A stretch of 5,935 bases of DNA. Origin: a bacterium. GTDB taxonomy: Bacteria > Patescibacteriota > Minisyncoccia > UBA6257 > GWB1-50-10. The stretch lies in assembly GCA_021813265.1 (NCBI GenBank), contig JAKALF010000036.1, positions 1 through 5,935 of the forward strand, read 5' to 3'. Shown piece by piece: positions 4,984-5,935 of this stretch. Numbering within the stretch: position 1 is the stretch's first letter; the number at the start of each line of letters is the position of its first letter. The notes under the pieces were generated by a model. The model worked only from the letters and a program-made list of their open reading frames with translations, was not told the DNA's origin and made no database searches. The translations under genes and the position numbers were made by a program.

Positions 4984-5011
4984 CCGCGAATATACATTCG
5001 CGGTATTTTTT
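4983..5011 (+). terminator. Rho-independent terminator after the 83-aa gene
   Basis: ACCGCGAA (4983-4990) and TTCGCGGT (4997-5004) form a perfect 8-bp stem around the 6-nt loop TATACA, followed by A and TTTTTT at 5006-5011. The stem begins at the last base of the TAA stop. The convergent DoxX gene ends at 5010, so the hairpin may also end that transcript, but the minus strand has no proper U-tract after it. Confidence 0.88.
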
Positions 5012-5558
5012 ATTTCTTTTGAAACAAGGTTCCCGGTTTCCACGGAGTTCCAAGACGCGGAAGAAGCCATCGATCTATTCCATACCATCCCGAGATTCTC
5101 CATGCGAGGATCAAGAATAGTTCGAGAAAAAAAAGAACGGGATTTATACTCAACGCTCCCGCAAGAAGAAAATTCATATTAAGAAATGATCCGAAGAACG
5201 CGGCTATTCCCGTGAAAACGCCCAAGATAAGCGCCGCTCCTATCGCTATTTCTCCAAAGGTAACGAGATAAGAAAAGAGCGAGACATGGGGGAGAACGAT
5301 GTTTTCTAAAAACATCGCGTACCATCCTTGAACGTCAGGATGAAGGCCGCCCGTTTTTTGAAGCGCTCCCAAAACAAACCCTCTGAGAGCTTTACCGGAA
5401 TCGGAACCAATCCACGCGGCGTTTTGAAATTTTGAGATACCCGCCTCTATCCATTGGTATCCCACATACAAGCGAATCAGAAGCCAGAGAAAAGCGATAC
5501 GGGTATCCGAAAAAAGAAAACGAGCAAGCTTTGGTTCGGGGATGTAGATATTTTCCAT
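5010..5558 (-). CDS. DoxX family membrane protein
   Basis: A 182-residue membrane protein with about four helices (roughly 22-40, 91-114, 116-136, 139-157). The DoxX-type pattern is visible: LIRLYVGYQWIEAGISKF at 27-44 (Arg29, Gly33 and Lys43 conserved in the family), a polar loop with several Trp, FGEIAIGAALILGVFTG at 101-117 (Glu103), and the closing GWYGIDRWLLPRLGTPW at 157-173. DoxX/DoxD proteins include the large subunit of archaeal thiosulfate:quinone oxidoreductase and the mycobacterial DoxX of a membrane redox complex (family knowledge). The role in this organism is unknown and a quinone-linked redox function is only a guess. The ATG at 5558 is chosen: the open frame extends to a GTG at 5573, but that codon adjoins and overlaps the promoter zone. 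No Shine-Dalgarno is present; the ATG follows TATAAT by 6 nt. It is divergent from the ABC ATPase gene. Confidence 0.85.
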   Translation of the reverse strand: MENIYIPEPKLARFLFSDTRIAFLWLLIRLYVGYQWIEAGISKFQNAAWIGSDSGKALRGFVLGALQKTGGLHPDVQGWYAMFLENIVLPHVSLFSYLVTFGEIAIGAALILGVFTGIAAFFGSFLNMNFLLAGALSINPVLFFLELFLILAWRISGWYGIDRWLLPRLGTPWKPGTLFQKK

Positions 5559-5564
5559 ATTGTA

Positions 5565-5570
5565 ATTATA
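5565..5570 (-). promoter_or_regulatory. -10 element of the DoxX gene, predicted leaderless start
   Basis: Perfect TATAAT (5570 to 5565), 6 nt before the ATG at 5558, so the usual transcription start coincides with the A of the ATG. A weak -35, AAGACA (5592 to 5587), lies at a 16-nt spacing, inside the spacer of the opposing ABC promoter. Confidence 0.65.
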
Positions 5571-5576
5571 CACTAT

Positions 5577-5605
5577 TTGAACGCCATGTCTTTACGCCGT
5601 ATAAT
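5577..5605 (+). promoter_or_regulatory. Promoter of the ABC transporter ATPase gene
   Basis: TTGAAC at 5577-5582, a 17-nt spacer, and a perfect TATAAT at 5600-5605. This is the best complete promoter in the window. The ATG at 5617 is 11 nt after the -10, so the leader would be about 5 nt. It interleaves with the minus-strand DoxX promoter, so RNA polymerase is unlikely to occupy both at once. Confidence 0.75.
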
Positions 5606-5616
5606 AGACATACAGA

Positions 5617-5935
5617 ATGATTGAACTGTTGAATCTCACAAAACAATATGGAAATGAGCAGGTGGTTTCCGATCTTTCTTTTTCCATATCCAAAGGGAGT
5701 GTTTTTGGTTTTTTAGGTCAGAATGGAGCGGGAAAGACAACGACCATGAAAATGGCCGTCGGTCTTCTTATCCCGACATCCGGAAAGGTTTTGATAGAGG
5801 AAGCATCACCCTTAGAAGAAAAAACTAGGGAGCGTATAGGGTTCATGCCCGAGTCTCCCTATTTTTATGACCGTCTTAGGGGAATAGAATTTCTTCGTTT
5901 TTGCGGAGAACTTTTCGGGATTGATAAGGAAGAAA
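5617..5935 (+). CDS. ABC transporter ATP-binding protein, N-terminal fragment
   Basis: Partial; 106 complete codons before the right edge. The protein starts MIELLNLTKQYG, an A-loop region with Tyr11 as the likely adenine-stacking residue. Walker A is GQNGAGKTT at 34-42, followed by TMKMAVGLLIPTSGKV, typical of the CcmA/ABC-2-type exporter ATPases. The Q-loop position reads FMPESPYFYDRL (76-87), with Glu79 where many ABC ATPases have Gln; Glu is usual in this subfamily. The signature motif, Walker B and H-loop lie beyond the window. Such ATPases energise export of lipids, polysaccharides, peptides or drugs; the permease, normally the next gene, is not visible, so no substrate is proposed. No Shine-Dalgarno is present; the leader is predicted at about 5 nt. 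It is divergent from the DoxX gene with a 58-nt gap. Confidence 0.95.
   Translation, partial: MIELLNLTKQYGNEQVVSDLSFSISKGSVFGFLGQNGAGKTTTMKMAVGLLIPTSGKVLIEEASPLEEKTRERIGFMPESPYFYDRLRGIEFLRFCGELFGIDKEE

Noticed and set aside
4864..5182. Overlapping open frames at 4864-5103 (minus) and 4937-5182 (plus)
   Set aside because: They run through the terminator hairpin and overlap the 83-aa and DoxX genes in other frames; no independent support.
5432..5620. 62-codon plus-strand open frame
   Set aside because: Antisense to the DoxX gene's start and running through both divergent promoters; no supporting signals.
1..5935. Defence island, mobile element, CRISPR, tRNA, riboswitch or toxin-antitoxin system
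   Set aside because: I looked for transposase motifs, direct repeats with regular spacing, tRNA-like folds and small gene pairs on both strands and found none. The content is mainly housekeeping and envelope genes.

Overview
The window looks like chromosomal DNA from a Candidate Phyla Radiation (Patescibacteria) bacterium, most likely of the Parcubacteria group. This is an inference from three things: an Obg GTPase that stops right after its G domain, an XseA N-terminus of the short 'FSVSEFLDYVN' type, and a set of compact single-copy genes with very little intergenic DNA and few Shine-Dalgarno sequences. Base composition is moderate. All large genes read through without in-frame stops in the standard bacterial code. 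No rRNA, tRNA, CRISPR array, insertion sequence or phage gene is visible, and no stretch above 300 bases lacks a gene.

Layout, left to right. (1) The 5' end of xseA (exonuclease VII large subunit) runs off the left edge on the minus strand. It is divergent from obg (ribosome-assembly GTPase), and obg overlaps dus (tRNA-dihydrouridine synthase) by 7 nt. A 92-aa single-span membrane protein follows, then a Rho-independent terminator. (2) A stand-alone response-regulator receiver protein has its own promoter and a strong Shine-Dalgarno. It ends in a hairpin that also serves as terminator for the convergent minus-strand cluster. (3) That minus-strand cluster is, in transcription order, dgkA-type lipid kinase, ZIP-family metal transporter, and membrane-anchored DsbA-like thiol oxidoreductase. 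(4) An AT-rich, unrecognised 83-aa membrane protein has its own promoter, Shine-Dalgarno and terminator. (5) A DoxX-family membrane protein lies on the minus strand, divergent from the 5' part of an ABC-2-type ATPase gene that runs off the right edge.

The genes do not form one pathway. They are housekeeping functions (DNA repair, ribosome assembly, tRNA modification) next to cell-envelope functions (undecaprenol or diacylglycerol recycling, metal uptake, extracytoplasmic disulfide chemistry, a DoxX redox protein, an exporter). The most distinctive feature is transcriptional. Five genes have a perfect TATAAT only 6 to 11 nt before the start codon, which predicts leaderless or near-leaderless mRNAs. 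In two of these the TATAAT contains the stop codon of the preceding gene. Only two genes, the receiver protein and the 83-aa protein, have a good Shine-Dalgarno, and these two have a TTGAC-type -35 with a longer leader. I see no convincing new multi-gene system.
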